Shown: positions 11,031-23,029, counted from the first letter of the stretch. The stretch: DNA of 64,000 nt from Trichobilharzia szidati (GCA_944472155.2 OX235274.1:39182052-39246051); one strand, 5' to 3'. Notes: generated by a model not told the origin, from the letters alone. Translations and numbers: made by a program.

Positions 11031-12049
11031 TAGTTAAATTCACCCACTCCTCTGACAAATACAGTGAGAACACGAGAACAGTTTGAGGAAGCACCTAAAG
11101 TGTGTAAAGCTAAGGTTCCAAAGAAAGTCATTCGAGGTGATAGATCTATAGATAGATCAACTTCGAATCCATTTTATCCGTGGGATCTCCAAATCTATGA
11201 CTATCTAGCAAATGAAAAGCCATTTCCCTAATGGCTGTCACCCTGTCTTCCTTGAGGCAAACCCTATTATCAACACCATTATTATGTGATTCTCTTTCTC
11301 TGATGCTGCTGTAAACGTTTATGAAACATTCAAATGTTAGAAACCAGTTGAACCAGTAGCCTTATTTTCAAGTGTGAAAGTGATGTTTGTGCAGGTTAAA
11401 AACCCAGTCCGTAACCAAAGTACACTGCTTTTTCCATGGTGGTTTGAGGTTTACCCATTGAATGAGTACAAAATAGGATGAAACGCGCATCTTGCATTCC
11501 ATTTGGGATATAATTTTCATCTGGAATGATTTGGTTTGCCATCATTGGTCATTACTAGCTAAGTATTGTAATATTAGTCTTTTCTGTCGTCAATTAGCTT
11601 TGTTAGAACCATCAAATCTGAAGCACAATTTTTACTTAATGAAATCAAATTGTGGAATTGAAAAATTTTATGTGAAACTTGATGAGGAACCTACATGGCA
11701 TAGATCTTACGATGGACGGATCTCTTTTTACTGTCTTTCATGCTTTTTATGACTGTGCACTTCTCAAGGAAGTCCTGGTCAACTATACAGTAAGCAGCAA
11801 AGATGGCTTTCCTACATTCAGACTACAACAAGTCTATTTTAGTCCTTACAGTTCCATTTCTAACAAACCAATACATGATAAAATGTCTATTTTATTGCTT
11901 ACTATAAGAAACTGAACAGAACTTATTTATTAAACAAAAAGAAATACTCTTTTTTCACACTGGCTTTAAAAGTGAATGAAAAGCATTTTGAAATAACCTG
12001 TTAGATATTTTTATAGGAAAATATGCTACTGATTGATTGAGGTGAGTAG
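11031..12049. other. Unclassified region with a dispersed repeat
   Basis: Bases about 11745-11850 (ctggtcaactatacagtaag, then gcagcaaagatggctttcct) resemble 54420-54500 (ttggttagctatgcagtaga, then aagtaaagatcagtttactg) at DNA and peptide level (LVNYTVSSKDGFPTFR versus LVSYAVESKDQFTAFR). This suggests an unidentified coding repeat. Two overlapping open frames (11492-11752 and 11679-11915) cover the area but have no recognised domain. Confidence 0.4.
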
Positions 12050-12063
12050 TAGAAGTGCTTGCT

Positions 12064-12105
12064 AGTCAGATCCAAGGGATCGAAACATCAGCAAGGCCGT
12101 CTCTC
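12064..12105 (+). ncRNA. Possible degenerate hammerhead-like fold
   Basis: A six-base closing helix (cttgct at about 12060-12065 with agcaag at about 12093-12098) encloses gatcc-aag-ggatc followed directly by GAAAC and ATC. This arrangement mimics stem I, stem II, GAAA and a NUH site of a hammerhead. The CTGATGA half is not canonical (agtca), so this is tentative. Confidence 0.25.
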
Positions 12106-12479
12106 TCGTTTTAGGGGTTGACCTAGCTCACCAGCACTGCACTATTCAAGTTTGTTTGACTCAACTCAGACAGCCGAATTGATCCAATCTTGCCGATCAC
12201 ATATATTATGAAAATTAAAAGTTGCAAATTATGTGGTACTCAACGGCACAAAGATAGAAATTTGATAAGGTTAAAATTGCTATTTAGTCAGAATAAAGGT
12301 AGTTTAGTGTCAATTTAACAAGTTTGAAGAGAGTATGAAATGTACAGAAGCAGCATATGAGAGTGATAATAGTGAATTAGTTAATAAAGCAAAAGCAAAC
12401 TGAAAGTAAAACTAAAAATTAAAAAAGAAAAGAAAAAATCAAAAAATTTATAGAGGGAAAGACTATTGAAGAGGTAGAA

Positions 12480-13145
12480 TAAGAGACTGGATAATCTTTT
12501 CCTGTATGCAGAGTTCGCGGTTGTATTGACGAATTACCAGCGCCTCCGCCATACACAAAAGCTATACCTTTAGATGATCTTGGAAGACGACTCTGCTGGG
12601 GCTACGTCGCCTGAGTTCACCAAATGCTCGAGAATTGAACTAGTAATTGTCTTGCATTGTCCTTTTGATAACCGAACTGGATAATGCTCAGAGATGTGTT
12701 TGGAAAATGTGCGCTTTGTGTGGCCAATATAGCTAGCTCCACACGAGCAGTTGAACTTATAAACGCACATTGAGGTGGCCCAAATCAGTAGGTTATCCTT
12801 CACACATCCATTGATCATTTGTCGGCTGTAGAAATTGATACGTAGCTCAGCCATAAGGAATGCTTTCCTTAGTGATCTGCATAAGCGATTCTTCAGGATC
12901 TCAGCTGCGGTATCACCGTTAAGTTCAACACTCATAAATAGCAGTTTCTTCAGCGCCATCTGGGTTCTTTCAAGCTTTTCCCCTAACTTCATGTTTTTCT
13001 CTATAAATCTTGGAGGATATCCATTCTCTATGAGAACTTGTCTGAGCCACCCCAATTCCTCATTGATTGTATCACTGGAACATATCCTCCTTATTCTTGA
13101 GGATAAGGAATGGATCAGATTTCTCACTTCCTCTCAAAGGAATCT
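12480..13145 (-). pseudogene. Penelope-like element, linker plus GIY-YIG
   Basis: Minus-strand open frame of about 185 codons (13127 to 12570). It starts in the PLE connector (IRRICSSDTINEELGWLRQV, then GYPPRFIEKNMK and KKLLFMSVELNGDTA), continues to the endonuclease signature SMCVYKFNCSCGASYIGHTKR, then ISEHYPVRL and SSILEHLVNSG. C-terminal similarity continues past the stop to about 12480. The RT is missing (5'-truncated). The GIY/YIG residues appear as VYKF / YIGHT, and the frame is unusually intact for this window. Confidence 0.9.
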
Positions 13146-14504
13146 AACTATGGAAATTTGTGTACTGACCATGATTTGACTAATTTAATTCCTAAACGAA
13201 ATCATGATGGAAATTTCACCTCTCTAACTGTATCCATTGATAGTTAATTGCTAGCTAATTTACCAATCATGAATTTCATGAATGTATGTTAGACATTTCA
13301 ATCATAAAATAAACTACATTGTTGGTGGTAGTGACAATAAATTATTTAAACTGTGAACTACTTCTCCTTTTTCCTTCCCGAGATAATAATTACTTTTCAG
13401 AAAGTTTGAAGACTGTTTGTTTTTTTCATTTTGGTTGTAGTTCCAACAAGTTAAGACAATTTAGATATACATACATCAATAGCAGCTGACAAATAGATAG
13501 GTAGATAGGTGGATAACACCATCATAAGTTTAGATGAACAGAATATAATATTGCTGCTTGAAAAAAAAACATACCAGGGAAACACATTTACATCGGGAAA
13601 GGTAAAATTTATTACCTAAAGTGTAGAGAATATACACTGCATGTTTACAAAGGTACATACATGCATTATATCATCCTTCAAGATACAAAGGTGGTAATAA
13701 ATTTTATATTGAAGCTACAAAAGCTACAAATTACACTAAACTTAGGAAGGGGATAAAAGGTAATAAAAGGTAAAATCAACATGAAAACACCTGAATAAAA
13801 AGGACAATAACAGTAACAACAACTACAACAACAACAACAGAAACAGCTTCATTCTGTAGAATTAACAAACAAGTGATAATAAAGCTAACTTGATGTCAGC
13901 TCATAAATCAATCCTCTTATAAAAGAAAAATAAATAAACAATGAGAGAAACGAACTAATTACATTTGTTTACTTTCTAGAAGGTCAATCAGTAGAAACTT
14001 TCCATACTCTAATCACATCTCTGAGCAGAATGATTCAAACGAAAAATATTGAAAGTTGAATTCATTTTTTCTGCATTTGTTTAAATAATAATTAAAATGA
14101 AGGTCACCGCGGGAAAATCTTTTGTTTTATTTTAATGAAGAATAAAATGAGAATTGACAGGAAATCATTTGACCACTATCATTATTAGAAAATAATTAAT
14201 TAATTCATTTATTTATCCATTAAATTTCGTATCTTTTTCATTTTCAATTAAAACTTTAAAAATGTTTACTTACGATATATATTATTAGTCATAAACCGGA
14301 AGTTAATGGTAAGGAGCAACACATAAAGAAGTGCAAAACAAGTTCATTTGTTTAAATTAGAAGTTGTAAGTCTTACAATGATGTATGAAGGATATTTTGT
14401 TGAACTACAATAGCCCAGTAGATCCTCCACTTTTGTCAAGGTGAACTGGATTCTCAACGAAGGCATTGTTGAGGGCAGAACTACATCACGAGCTGAAAAA
14501 TTTA
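13146..14504. other. AT-rich region, no gene seen
   Basis: Contains an imperfect (CAA)n stretch at about 13807-13850 and AT-rich sequence. No coding potential or window repeat was identified. Confidence 0.45.
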
Positions 14505-14690
14505 GCATTCAGGGATCGCTGAGTTGCATCCCAAGTGGCTTTGTCCCTAATCTGTAGCTCCCAGTTTCCATTCGTTGTTGAGTCCAGGATGCGTCCTGTT
14601 GAAGAGTTACATGATAGAACGAAACAGCTGAACAGTGCTCCCTAGTTTCTAATGGTCTCCCTAATTGATTTTGGTGCTTGACAAAAATCA
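14505..14690 (+). mobile_element. SINE-alpha, diverged copy
   Basis: Carries a decayed head, a gatgcgtcctgttga core (CTGTTGA at 14596-14602), gaacgaaacagctg (GAAAC at 14621-14625), then cagtgctccctagtttctaa and the atggtctccctaattgattt body. A GAAAC-agctg block is conserved, but stem II is disrupted. Confidence 0.6.
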
Positions 14691-14759
14691 AACATTTGTA
14701 AATAATTCAAAAGGCCCACAAATATTATAATTTGAACATTCTATTTGATAATTACGAAA

Positions 14760-15486
14760 TTTAGAAAGCAAAAGGATTGAGTGAAGAAATATTTGCTTTT
14801 CAATTAGATCCCCACTGCTCTACTCTGATATACACGTATACAATACACAACAATTTACCAATCAAGTGGCACACTTTGAAGATATTGGGCATAAATTTGA
14901 TGTCAATATAGCATTTAAAATTATTTGTCACGTTCCTACCAATCTTAATTTTCGAGTTCGTCTTTTACATACAGCTGAAGCCATTGGAATCCACCTGAAA
15001 AAGCCAAACGTACGTGTTCAGAAGAAACATGTACAGCCACTTTCCTTACCTTGGCCATCATATTTGAGTGTATAAACCGGACTACTTCGCCCTCCCCCTA
15101 ATTCTTTAAAAATTTATAATTGTGCAAATTATTTTTCTGACTACTTCATCTTTATCATTGTCCAAATGGTTTTATTATTTTTTGATAATGTGTCACGTAA
15201 TCAATTTGAGCACTCGTTTATCCCTTAATTACTCTCCATTTTTCAAAAACTATGCATTATGCGATCCACCTTTCGTAATCACTTCTACCTCTTAATTGTG
15301 TGTACTAATTTTCTTCGTTAATAATCACCCCATTGACATGTTGACACTGAGTAATTATTGTTAACAAAAATATCGCCACTTGATTGATAAATTGTTGTGT
15401 ATTGTAATAAAAATGGCATATATATAAAAGTAGAGTCAGAGATGAGGATCTAAATATTTCTTCGCACAATCCTTTTGCTTTCTAAA
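14760..15486 (+). mobile_element. PLE C-terminal fragment flanked by inverted 3' UTR copies
   Basis: 14866-15075 encodes the PLE C-terminus after the endonuclease (HFEDIGHKFDVNIAFKIICH, later LHTAEAIGIHLKKPNVRVQK and PLSLPWP), followed by a 3' UTR to 15486. The outermost 110 bp of that UTR (15375-15486) recur in inverted orientation at 14760-14870; shared pieces include agaaagcaaaaggatt, agaaatattt and acaatacacaacaattta. The element is thus a short PLE remnant with an inverted copy of its 3' end joined at its truncated 5' side. Confidence 0.8.
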
Positions 15487-15621
15487 TGTCTATATGGGGA
15501 TTTTTTGCTTTACTGAAATTACCAAATTCACTTCAAAATAATAGTGGTCAAAGTCAGTTACACTCATACTGATCAGCGAAATCTCATTAACACTGAAGCT
15601 ATTTTCAAATAAAATGAAACT

Positions 15622-15910
15622 GCGCAAGGTTGGGTGTGAGGACAAATACTCGCCGAAGACATAGGCTAGTGGTCGCACTATGTCATGAATTGGCGGAAGT
15701 TGGAATTCATAGACGAGGCATTGGACTCAGTCCCAGTAGCTTAACGGTCGACGAACTCGCCTTGTAACCTGAAAGTCCTAGGTTCGAACCCCGGTGGGCG
15801 CGTATTGGTGAAGAGACCCAAACTAGAACGAAACGGCTGGCTGTCCCAGCTTTTCCAATAGTTCTCTAATCGACGTAGCCTCATGATGAAATTCTGAAAC
15901 AAATCATCCT
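15622..15910 (+). mobile_element. SINE-alpha copy
   Basis: Well-preserved order: ggttgggtgtgaggacaaat leader, tRNA-like head with agcttaacggtcgacgaact and B box ggttcgaacccc (about 15735-15793), core ttggtga (15804-15810), acccaaactagaac, GAAAC (15830-15834), ggctgtccc, and the atgatgaaattctgaaac tail. The core has CT-to-TT and A-to-G changes and is probably inactive. Confidence 0.8.
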
Positions 15911-16479
15911 TATTTCTAAATCCTAAGACATTATTAATTAAATCAGACGACATTAAGATCTTTAAAGCAGATCAAAAATTAAGAGTACGATGATGATAAC
16001 AATAAAGAAAGTAAAAATGAAGTGAAACGGAATGAATTCAAGCAGTAAAATTAGAAAACCCAACATTACTACAACCAGTGTAAAGTGAAGGGTTAAACAA
16101 AATGTTTCTCAATACAGAGTTTAGATTTTTGTCAATGTGTAACTGCAGCTTTTTTGATATCAAAGTAGGAGAAAAGTAAACTTCTAAAGTGACTGAATCC
16201 AACCCTATTTAATAATTTAAAGGATAATGGTTGAATGATCTGAATCAAGTAGGTGTTCACAGATGAAAGACTTAGTTATCCTATGCTCTCCCCCCACCCC
16301 CCAACGAGATCCAGTAATATTCATCTACGCAGATCTGGACTATATGCCCACAACGTCCAGATTAATCAGCTCCAAAGAAGGACGTGAAAGAGTAGATGTG
16401 TATAGTAATAGATATAAGCAGTAGTTTATATTTTATACCTTGACAAATCGTACTTCGATGTTAGTCGATGTTTTCAGTG
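15911..16479. other. Region without recognised gene
   Basis: AT-rich. A C-rich tract lies at about 16289-16303. No shared repeat identified. Confidence 0.4.
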
Positions 16480-18003
16480 TTTGCATTATTATTTCATTAT
16501 TATTGTACCCTTGATTTCTTACTGAAACATAGGGCTTTAACTGCACGTCTCCACTTGCTTCTGTCTTCTGCTGTACTTTTCACCTGCATCCATGTTAGTC
16601 CATACTGTTTCAATTCCTCTTCACACGATCTCTTCCATGTCACGCTTGGACGTCCCACTCACCGCTTCCCTTTCGGGTTCCACTCGAGCACTGGCCTGAC
16701 GCGCGATGTCACCCAGCGGCCTTCTCAGCGAGTGTCCAATCCATCTCCACTTTCTCCTGCATATTTGTTGAGCGATTGTTTTGTTTGTTCCCATAGTTTC
16801 TTGTTGGTGATTCTTTCTGGCCATCTGATCTTCAGTATAGAACGAAGACAGTTGTTGATAAAGGTCTGCAACAGGCTGTTGGAAATATTCTTTGTGACCC
16901 GCCAAGTTTCTGACCCATCCGTATAGAAGAACTGACTGACTTGACGTTTGTATTGAAAATCCGAATTTTGTTGTTGATGCTGAGTGACGAAGATTTCCAG
17001 ATTGGTTTCAGGTTGATGAATGTGTTTCTCGCCTTCCTGATTCTCGATTTGACATCCTCGTCCGTTCCGACTGCCTGTAGTTGAGACAATGCTCCCTAGA
17101 TAAGTGAATGAAGTAACCTCTTTCAAATCCCTCCCGTTGATGGTGACTGTCGCTGGATGTTGCTGTTGTTGTTGTTGGTTGGTTATTTTCATAACCTCCG
17201 TCTTGTCTATGTTCATCTGCAGTCCTGTCTTCTCTGGCTGCTTCTTCGACCAGTTTGTCGGTTTTCGCTTGTGAGTCTTCGATTTTGTGTGAAATCAAAC
17301 ATAAATGATCCACGCGCGAAATCCAGGTCTTCTAGGTTCTTCACGTCGGTCCAGGATATCCCTTTCTTCTCGTTTCCCACTATCTGAGGCATAATCCAGT
17401 CCACCACAATTAGGAATATCATTGTTGACAATAAGCACCCTTGTCTGACTCCTGTGTTTACTCCAAACGCCTCGCTGAGTTTTCCGTTGTGGATCACTTG
17501 ACATGTGCCGTTGTCGTACAGTTGTTGAATAAGGTTGATGAATATTTGCGGTACGCCGTAGTACTCGAGTAGTTTCCAAATTACTTCGCGGTCAACGCTG
17601 TCGAAGGCCTTCTCAAAGTCAATGAAGTTGAGGTAGAGATTTGATTGCCATTCCATGCTTTGTTCGATGATAATGCGTAGAGTTGCAATTTGGTCAGAAC
17701 ATGATTTGCCTTTCCTGAATCCAGCTTGTTCTGGTCGGAGTTCTGTATCCAGTGCGTCCTTGATTCTCTCCAGGATGATGCGACTCAGAATTTTACTTGG
17801 CGTCGACAGGAGCATGATTCCTCGCCAGTTCTTGCAGAGTCCTAGGTCACCCTTCTATGGTAATTTCACGAGGTAACCTTTCCTCCAGTCAGTAGGCACC
17901 TTTCCCTCCTTCCAATAATGGAGTCAGCATATCTGCTGTCGTCTCTGGATCCGCTTTCAGTGCTTCAGGGGGTATTCCATCTGGTCCAGAAGTGCTTGCA
18001 TAG
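16480..18003 (-). mobile_element. RTE-clade LINE, young copy C
   Basis: Minus-strand subfamily-2 copy with an (ATT)n 3' end near 16490-16505. The frame at 17815-17213 gives a good RT: LRPEQAGFRKGKSCSDQ, motif A NFIDFEKAFDSVDREV, motif B NTGVRQGCLLS, VVDWIM. The catalytic FADD is lost: the frame reads LDFARGSFMF after an indel. Downstream segments give the QQQQQQHPATVTING and FTYLGSIVSTTG regions and the C-terminal block near 16621-16905. The 5' end stops at about 18003. A small deletion near 17912 relative to copy E removes the KIWKEG region. Confidence 0.93.
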
Positions 18004-18488
18004 ACGACTTTTAATAACTTCAGCAATAGTATCAGCTCAAGATGACAGACTCTAAAAGAGTGTCTACTTTTGCACTATTAGTTGGCTAGAGACTTCTTTT
18101 CTTTTTACATATTTCTTGACGACAGATTTTCAGAATTTCGGAGTATAGACAACAGATAAGGTTTCTCTTTCTGTGTATTAAAATCGTTTTTGTGCTATCG
18201 GCAAACGTTCAATAAATAAATAAATTTGATTAAGATATTGGAACAGAAGACTTCCTTCACATGAAGGGATGCAAGTTGGTCTCATGTACATCCTATCTTT
18301 GAAACATTGAGAGATACATACGATATTCTGCTGGTTAGTTATTGTCGAATAAAATACTGAAGTGAAATAGGAATTAAAACTATGAGGATGTGCTTTGCTC
18401 CAAAAAGTTTCTAAACTCATAGAAATAACTAGTTCATGTTTAATAATAACTGGAAACTTAAATCCTTACAGACTTATCAATAAGTAGA
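18004..18488. other. Region without recognised gene
   Basis: AT-rich spacer between two minus-strand RTE copies. An 80-codon open frame on the minus strand (18178-18420) has no recognised domain. Confidence 0.4.
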
Positions 18489-19022
18489 TTGTTATTATTT
18501 CCTTCAATTCCTAGAGGAACATAGGGCTTCAGCCTCGCGTCCCCATTGCGTTTTCACCTGGCTTCAAGTCTGCCCACATGCTTTCATTTCCTCTTTACAT
18601 AACCTCCAAGTTTCCTCAGAGTATGGCCAATCCACCTCCATATCTTCCAGGTTATTTGTTGCACAATCGGTCCCTGTATGGATGGTTCGCTTCCAGAGAT
18701 CCCTCCTTATTGCTGATCTTTTCTGGCCATCTGTTCTTGAGTGAAGTATTGAACGAAGACAGCTGTTGATGAAGGTCTGTAGTTTGTTTGAGGTGCTCTT
18801 TATGATGCGCCAAGTCTCTGATCCATCTGCATAGTAGCACTGACTTCAAGTTGGATTTGAAAATCCGGATCTTATTTTTCATGCTGAATGCTGTTGATCT
18901 CCACACAGACTTGATAGAAATGAAGGAATGTCTTGCTTTCCCGATCCTTGCTTTGGTATCCTCGTCAGTTCCGCCTGTAGTTGAAACGATGCTTCCCAGG
19001 TAGTTAGGTGGGTAGGTAAAGG
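18489..19022 (-). mobile_element. RTE-clade LINE, 3' fragment D
   Basis: Subfamily-1 3' end (tttccttcaattcctagagg after gttatta). Contains only the C-terminal region: SAFSMKNKIRIFKSNLKSVL near 18830-18900, with small deletions. Similarity ends around ttcccaggtagttaggtgg at about 19010. Confidence 0.88.
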
Positions 19023-19654
19023 AGGTGAAGATATCTCAAAAATATCAGCTGAAATTCACGTCTCAATTTCTGATTTCAAGGTGTACTTAAAAGGATGCCT
19101 TTTGAAAGCTGAGCTATTCATAGTTCGAAGGGAGTTTCATTCACTAGATTTTATTTAAGCAATACAAGGAAGCTTATTCCACTTAATAATATGATTAGTG
19201 CTGTGATGCAACCTCAGAATATTATTAGAAATTTTTTATTGCTTGATGAGTGAAACACAGAATGGTGAAGTGATTATTTATTCACACTTTTGATTGATTT
19301 TCCGTTGAAGTGAATTGATCAGACTGATGTCAGCATACAGCCTCAGTGAACGAATGCCCGAATCATCAGCCGAATGATCTTGCTCCTCGGTGCGTGCTGG
19401 CATCCCATTGAACCTTAAACATTCCACGCACGATTTCAAACAGCAAAGTATTATCCACCAGACTATGAATCTCAAATACGATGAAATATGCATTCTGGAC
19501 AATTCATCCATGTAATTTCCTCTATAGCTTGATAAATATAATGTATACTAATATATCCTTTGATTATAGACCTATCTCAGCACCAGGCCTCTATTTATTC
19601 CATGTTATTCTTGATGTTTTCTTCGTCTAAGATTCGTACATTTTTTCAGTCGAC
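19023..19654. other. Region without recognised gene
   Basis: No repeat or gene identified. Lies between an RTE 3' fragment and the 3' end of a minus-strand PLE. Confidence 0.4.
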
Positions 19655-20535
19655 ATTTCTTAGTTTTAGAACAAGACATTTAGCGAACAATATTTTTGTT
19701 TTCAGTTAGATCTTCTTCAGGCTTTACTCTTATTTATATAGCTTTATGTTTTAAAATTTAACCAATGACGGTGGGTTTGTGGATCAAATAATAATATAAT
19801 AATAACAATAATTTGTTACGTGTTTTGAACGTCAGTAATAACGATGATGATAATAATAACAACAAAATAATGATAATAAGATTTATGCACGTGATGGTAA
19901 GAATAACGAAGTTAGTGAAATATATGTGCATATGTAGACAATTCAATAAATTCAAAATCTAAAAAGTTACGTAATACCAAAGGTGAAGTGGCCAGATAAT
20001 CAGAGTTTGAATAAATGTCATAAAATACAAAGGAAATGGAAAACAAGGAAGGTGGGGCGGAGGGGCTTTAATTAGAATTCACCTTGGCCAAGTGAGAGAC
20101 AAAAGTGGGATAAACTTCTTTCACATGCAGTGACTAGGATTGTTCCCTAAAATTTCCACAGTTTTGGCTGCGTGTAAAAAGCGGGATCGAATTCCGCTCG
20201 AAAGGCTCGAAGGCTGGAATGCGATAGGTAACTTTGAAGTCACTTCTTCTGTCCACTTGGTGACAGCTATCATCAGTCAGATGAGACAAAATAGAACTTC
20301 TTATAGATTTTATTTGGACTTTTCTGAACCATGAAGGAAGATGCTCAGCAACATGTTTGTTGAGCTGTCTAGTTGTTCGCCCTATATAGCTTTCTCTGCA
20401 GGAGCAGCTAAATTTATAAATACACATAGAAGTGACAGAGCTAAGCAGCTTGTCTGCATATACACACGCTACTACTTCCGTTATTCTTACCGCCACGTGT
20501 ATAAGCCTCATTATCATTATTTTTATTAACATTAT
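19655..20535 (-). pseudogene. Penelope-like element, GIY-YIG plus 3' UTR
   Basis: Minus-strand PLE. An open frame (20544-20134) carries SVTSMCIYKFSCSCRESYIG, RTTRQLNKHVAEHLPSWF, SSILSHLTDD and DFKVTYRIPA. The 3' UTR runs left and ends near 19655 with a terminal segment (complement: ctgaagaagatctaactgaa, later gttcgc and tgtcttgttctaa). The same terminal segment closes the plus-strand PLE at 24147-24205. The RT is absent. Confidence 0.88.
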
Positions 20536-20623
20536 AATCATCATTATTACTGACGTTCAAAACATGTAACACTAATTATTATTATTATACTTTGATCCAC
20601 AAACTCACCATCACTGACTAAAT
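19753..20623. repeat. Inverted repeat around the PLE fragment, about 85-98 bp arms
   Basis: 19753-19850 (gacggtgggtttgtggatca ... gtgttttgaacgtcagtaat) is the reverse complement of 20540-20623 (attactgacgttcaaaacat ... tttgatccacaaactcacca), with few mismatches and one small indel. The left arm lies inside the 3' UTR of the minus-strand PLE; the right arm is the same UTR segment in plus orientation, directly abutting RT coding sequence at 20624. Confidence 0.85.
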
Positions 20624-21184
20624 TTGCGATGCATAAATGAAAAACTTTATAAACAACTTAAAGCTATTGGATCACACTCTTCCCAGCCAAATGGCCTTCC
20701 AAAGATTCACAAACCTGGGAACCCACTGAGACCCATCTTAGATATGTCGAATTCTCCATATCATGAAATCGCAAAATGGATTACAGCGGTCCTTACGCCT
20801 GCAGGAGACTCCTTATCATATCATTCTGTAAAAAGTTCATTCGATCTGACCAGTATGCTAGACACCTTGAACACAAGGGAAAAGGTTATGTGCTCAATCG
20901 ACATGAAATCTCTATTCACCAATGTTCCTCGTCATGAAAATGTTGATTTCATTTGTGATTGCATCACAAGCAATGGGACAAACTTACCCATTTCTGTTAC
21001 TTACATCGGAGACATCATCTTAATATGTACAGAAAATATCGGATTCACTTTCCAAGAAAAGGCATACAAACAAATCGATGGTGTTGTGATGGGGAGCCCT
21101 CTTGGGCTCACGTTGGCAGATACCTTCATGTCTAAATTGGAGAAAAAAATGCAAGGTATGCGAAGAAAATATATGCTATGTAGA

Positions 21185-21196
21185 CTTTATGCGGAT
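21185..21196 (+). repeat. Target-site duplication, left copy
   Basis: ctttatgcggat at 21185-21196, identical to 23018-23029. It codes for the LYAD part of the host PLE's catalytic motif. Confidence 0.93.
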
Positions 21197-23017
21197 AATT
21201 ATTATTATTGATCCCTTGGGTTCCTAGTGGAACATAGGGCTTCAACTGCACGCCTCCACTTGTTTCTGTCTTGTGCTGTACTTTTCACTTGCATCCATGT
21301 TAATCCATACTGTTTCAGTTCCTCATCACACGATCTCCTCCATGTTACCTTTGCCGCCGCTTCCCTTTCGGATAACACTCGAGCTATGGCCTGACGCGCG
21401 ATGTCACCCAATGGTCTCCTCAGCGAGTGTCCAATCCATCTCCACTTTCTCCTGCATATTTGTTGGGCGATTGATTCTTGTTTCGTTTGTTCCCATAGTT
21501 TCTTGTTGGTGATTCTTTCCGGCTATCTAATCTTCAGTATAGAACGAAGACAGCTGTTGATAAATGTCTGCAACAGGCTGTTGGAAATATTCTTGGTGAC
21601 CCGCCAAGTTTCTGATCCGTGTAGAAGAACTGACTGACTTGACGATTGTATTGAAAATCCGAATTTTGTTGTTGATGGTGAGTGACGAAGATTTCCAGAT
21701 TGGTTTCAGGTTGACGAATGTGTTTCTCGCCTCACCGATTCTCGATTTGACATCCTCGTCCGTTCCTCCTGTAGTTGAGACAATGCTCCCTAGATAAGTG
21801 AATGAAGTAACCTCTTTCAAATCCTTCCCGTTGATGGTGACTGTCGCTGGATGTTGCTGTTGTTGTTGTTGGTTGGTTATTTTCATAACCTCCGTCTTGT
21901 CTATGTTCACCTGGAGTCCTATCTTCTCCAGCTGCTTCTTCGACCAGTTTGTCGGTTTTCGCTTGTAAGTCTCCGATCTTGTGTGACATCAAACATAAAT
22001 CACCCGCGAAATCCAGGTCTTCTAGGTTCTTCACGTCGGTTCAGAATATCCCTGTCTTCTCGTTTCCCACTGTCTGACGCATAATCCAGTCCACCACAAT
22101 TAGGAATATCATCGGTGATAATAAGCACCCTTGTCTGACTCCTGTGTTTACTTTAAACGCCTCGCTGAGTTTTCCGTTGTGGATCACTTGGCATGTGCTG
22201 TTGTCGTACAGCTGTTGAATAAGGTTGATGAATATTTGGGGTACGCCATAGTACTTGAGTAGTTTCCAAATTACTTCGCGGTCAACGCTGTCGAAGGCCT
22301 TCTCAAAATCTTAAAAGTTAAGGTAAAGGTTTTATTGCCATTCCATGCTTTGTTCGATGATAATGCGTAGAGTTGCAATTTGGTCAGAACATGATTTGCC
22401 TTTCCTGAATCCAGCTTGTTCTGGTCGGAGTTCTGTATCCAGCGCGTCCTTGATTCTCTCCAGGATGATGCGACTCAGGATTTTACTTGGCGTCGACAGG
22501 AGCATGATTCCTCGCCAGTTCTTGCAGAGTCCTAGGTCGCCCTTCTTTGGTAGTTTCACCAGGTAACCTTTCCTCCAGTCAGTAGGCACCTTTCCCTCTT
22601 TCCAGATCTTTTGCAATAATGGAGTCAGCATATCTGCCGTCGTTTCTGAGTCCGCTTTCAGTGCTTCAGGGGGTATTCCATCTGGTCCAGCTGCTTTTCC
22701 AGCTTTCAGAAGCTTGGTTGCATTCATGACTTCAGTTTTCGTTGGAGGATTGGTGTCAACTTGCAGTTGTGTACGTGCTGTTGTTGGTATTTCTGGACGG
22801 GTTGTAGGTGGTGGTCTGTTCAAGAGTTCTTTGAAGTGGTCCGCCCATTGTTTAATCTGTCTTTCTTCTTTGGTAATTGGGTTCCCTTGGCTGTCTTTTA
22901 TAGGTTTCACTTGTGTTGATCTCTTCCCGGATAGGGACTTGGTTATCTGATATAGTGTCCTTAGGTCCCTTTTGCCTGCTGCATTCTCAGCTTCAGTAGC
23001 CAGGTTGTCGTAGAATT
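21197..23017 (-). mobile_element. RTE-clade LINE, young copy E inserted in a PLE
   Basis: Subfamily-2 copy on the minus strand; the 3' (ATT)n tail is at 21197-21208. It is the longest readable RTE coding segment in the window. 23017-22332 gives the region before the RT (KSLSGKRSTQ, PIKDSQGNPITKEERQIKQW, KAGKAAGPDGIPPEALKADS) through KNWRGIMLLSTPSKILSRII and AGFRKGKSCSDQ. A stop near 22334 then interrupts, and the rest continues in other frames. The catalytic motif reads LDFAGDLCLM, so one Asp is replaced. It is 5'-truncated without endonuclease and flanked by a 12-bp duplication. Confidence 0.95.
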
Positions 23018-23029
23018 CTTTATGCGGAT
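23018..23029 (+). repeat. Target-site duplication, right copy
   Basis: Identical to 21185-21196; PLE coding resumes in frame directly from this copy (LYADDTLI). Confidence 0.93.

Noticed and set aside
19790..19870. CRISPR-like or tandem array of (ATA/ATT) units
   Set aside because: It is simple AT-rich microsatellite sequence within a PLE 3' UTR arm.
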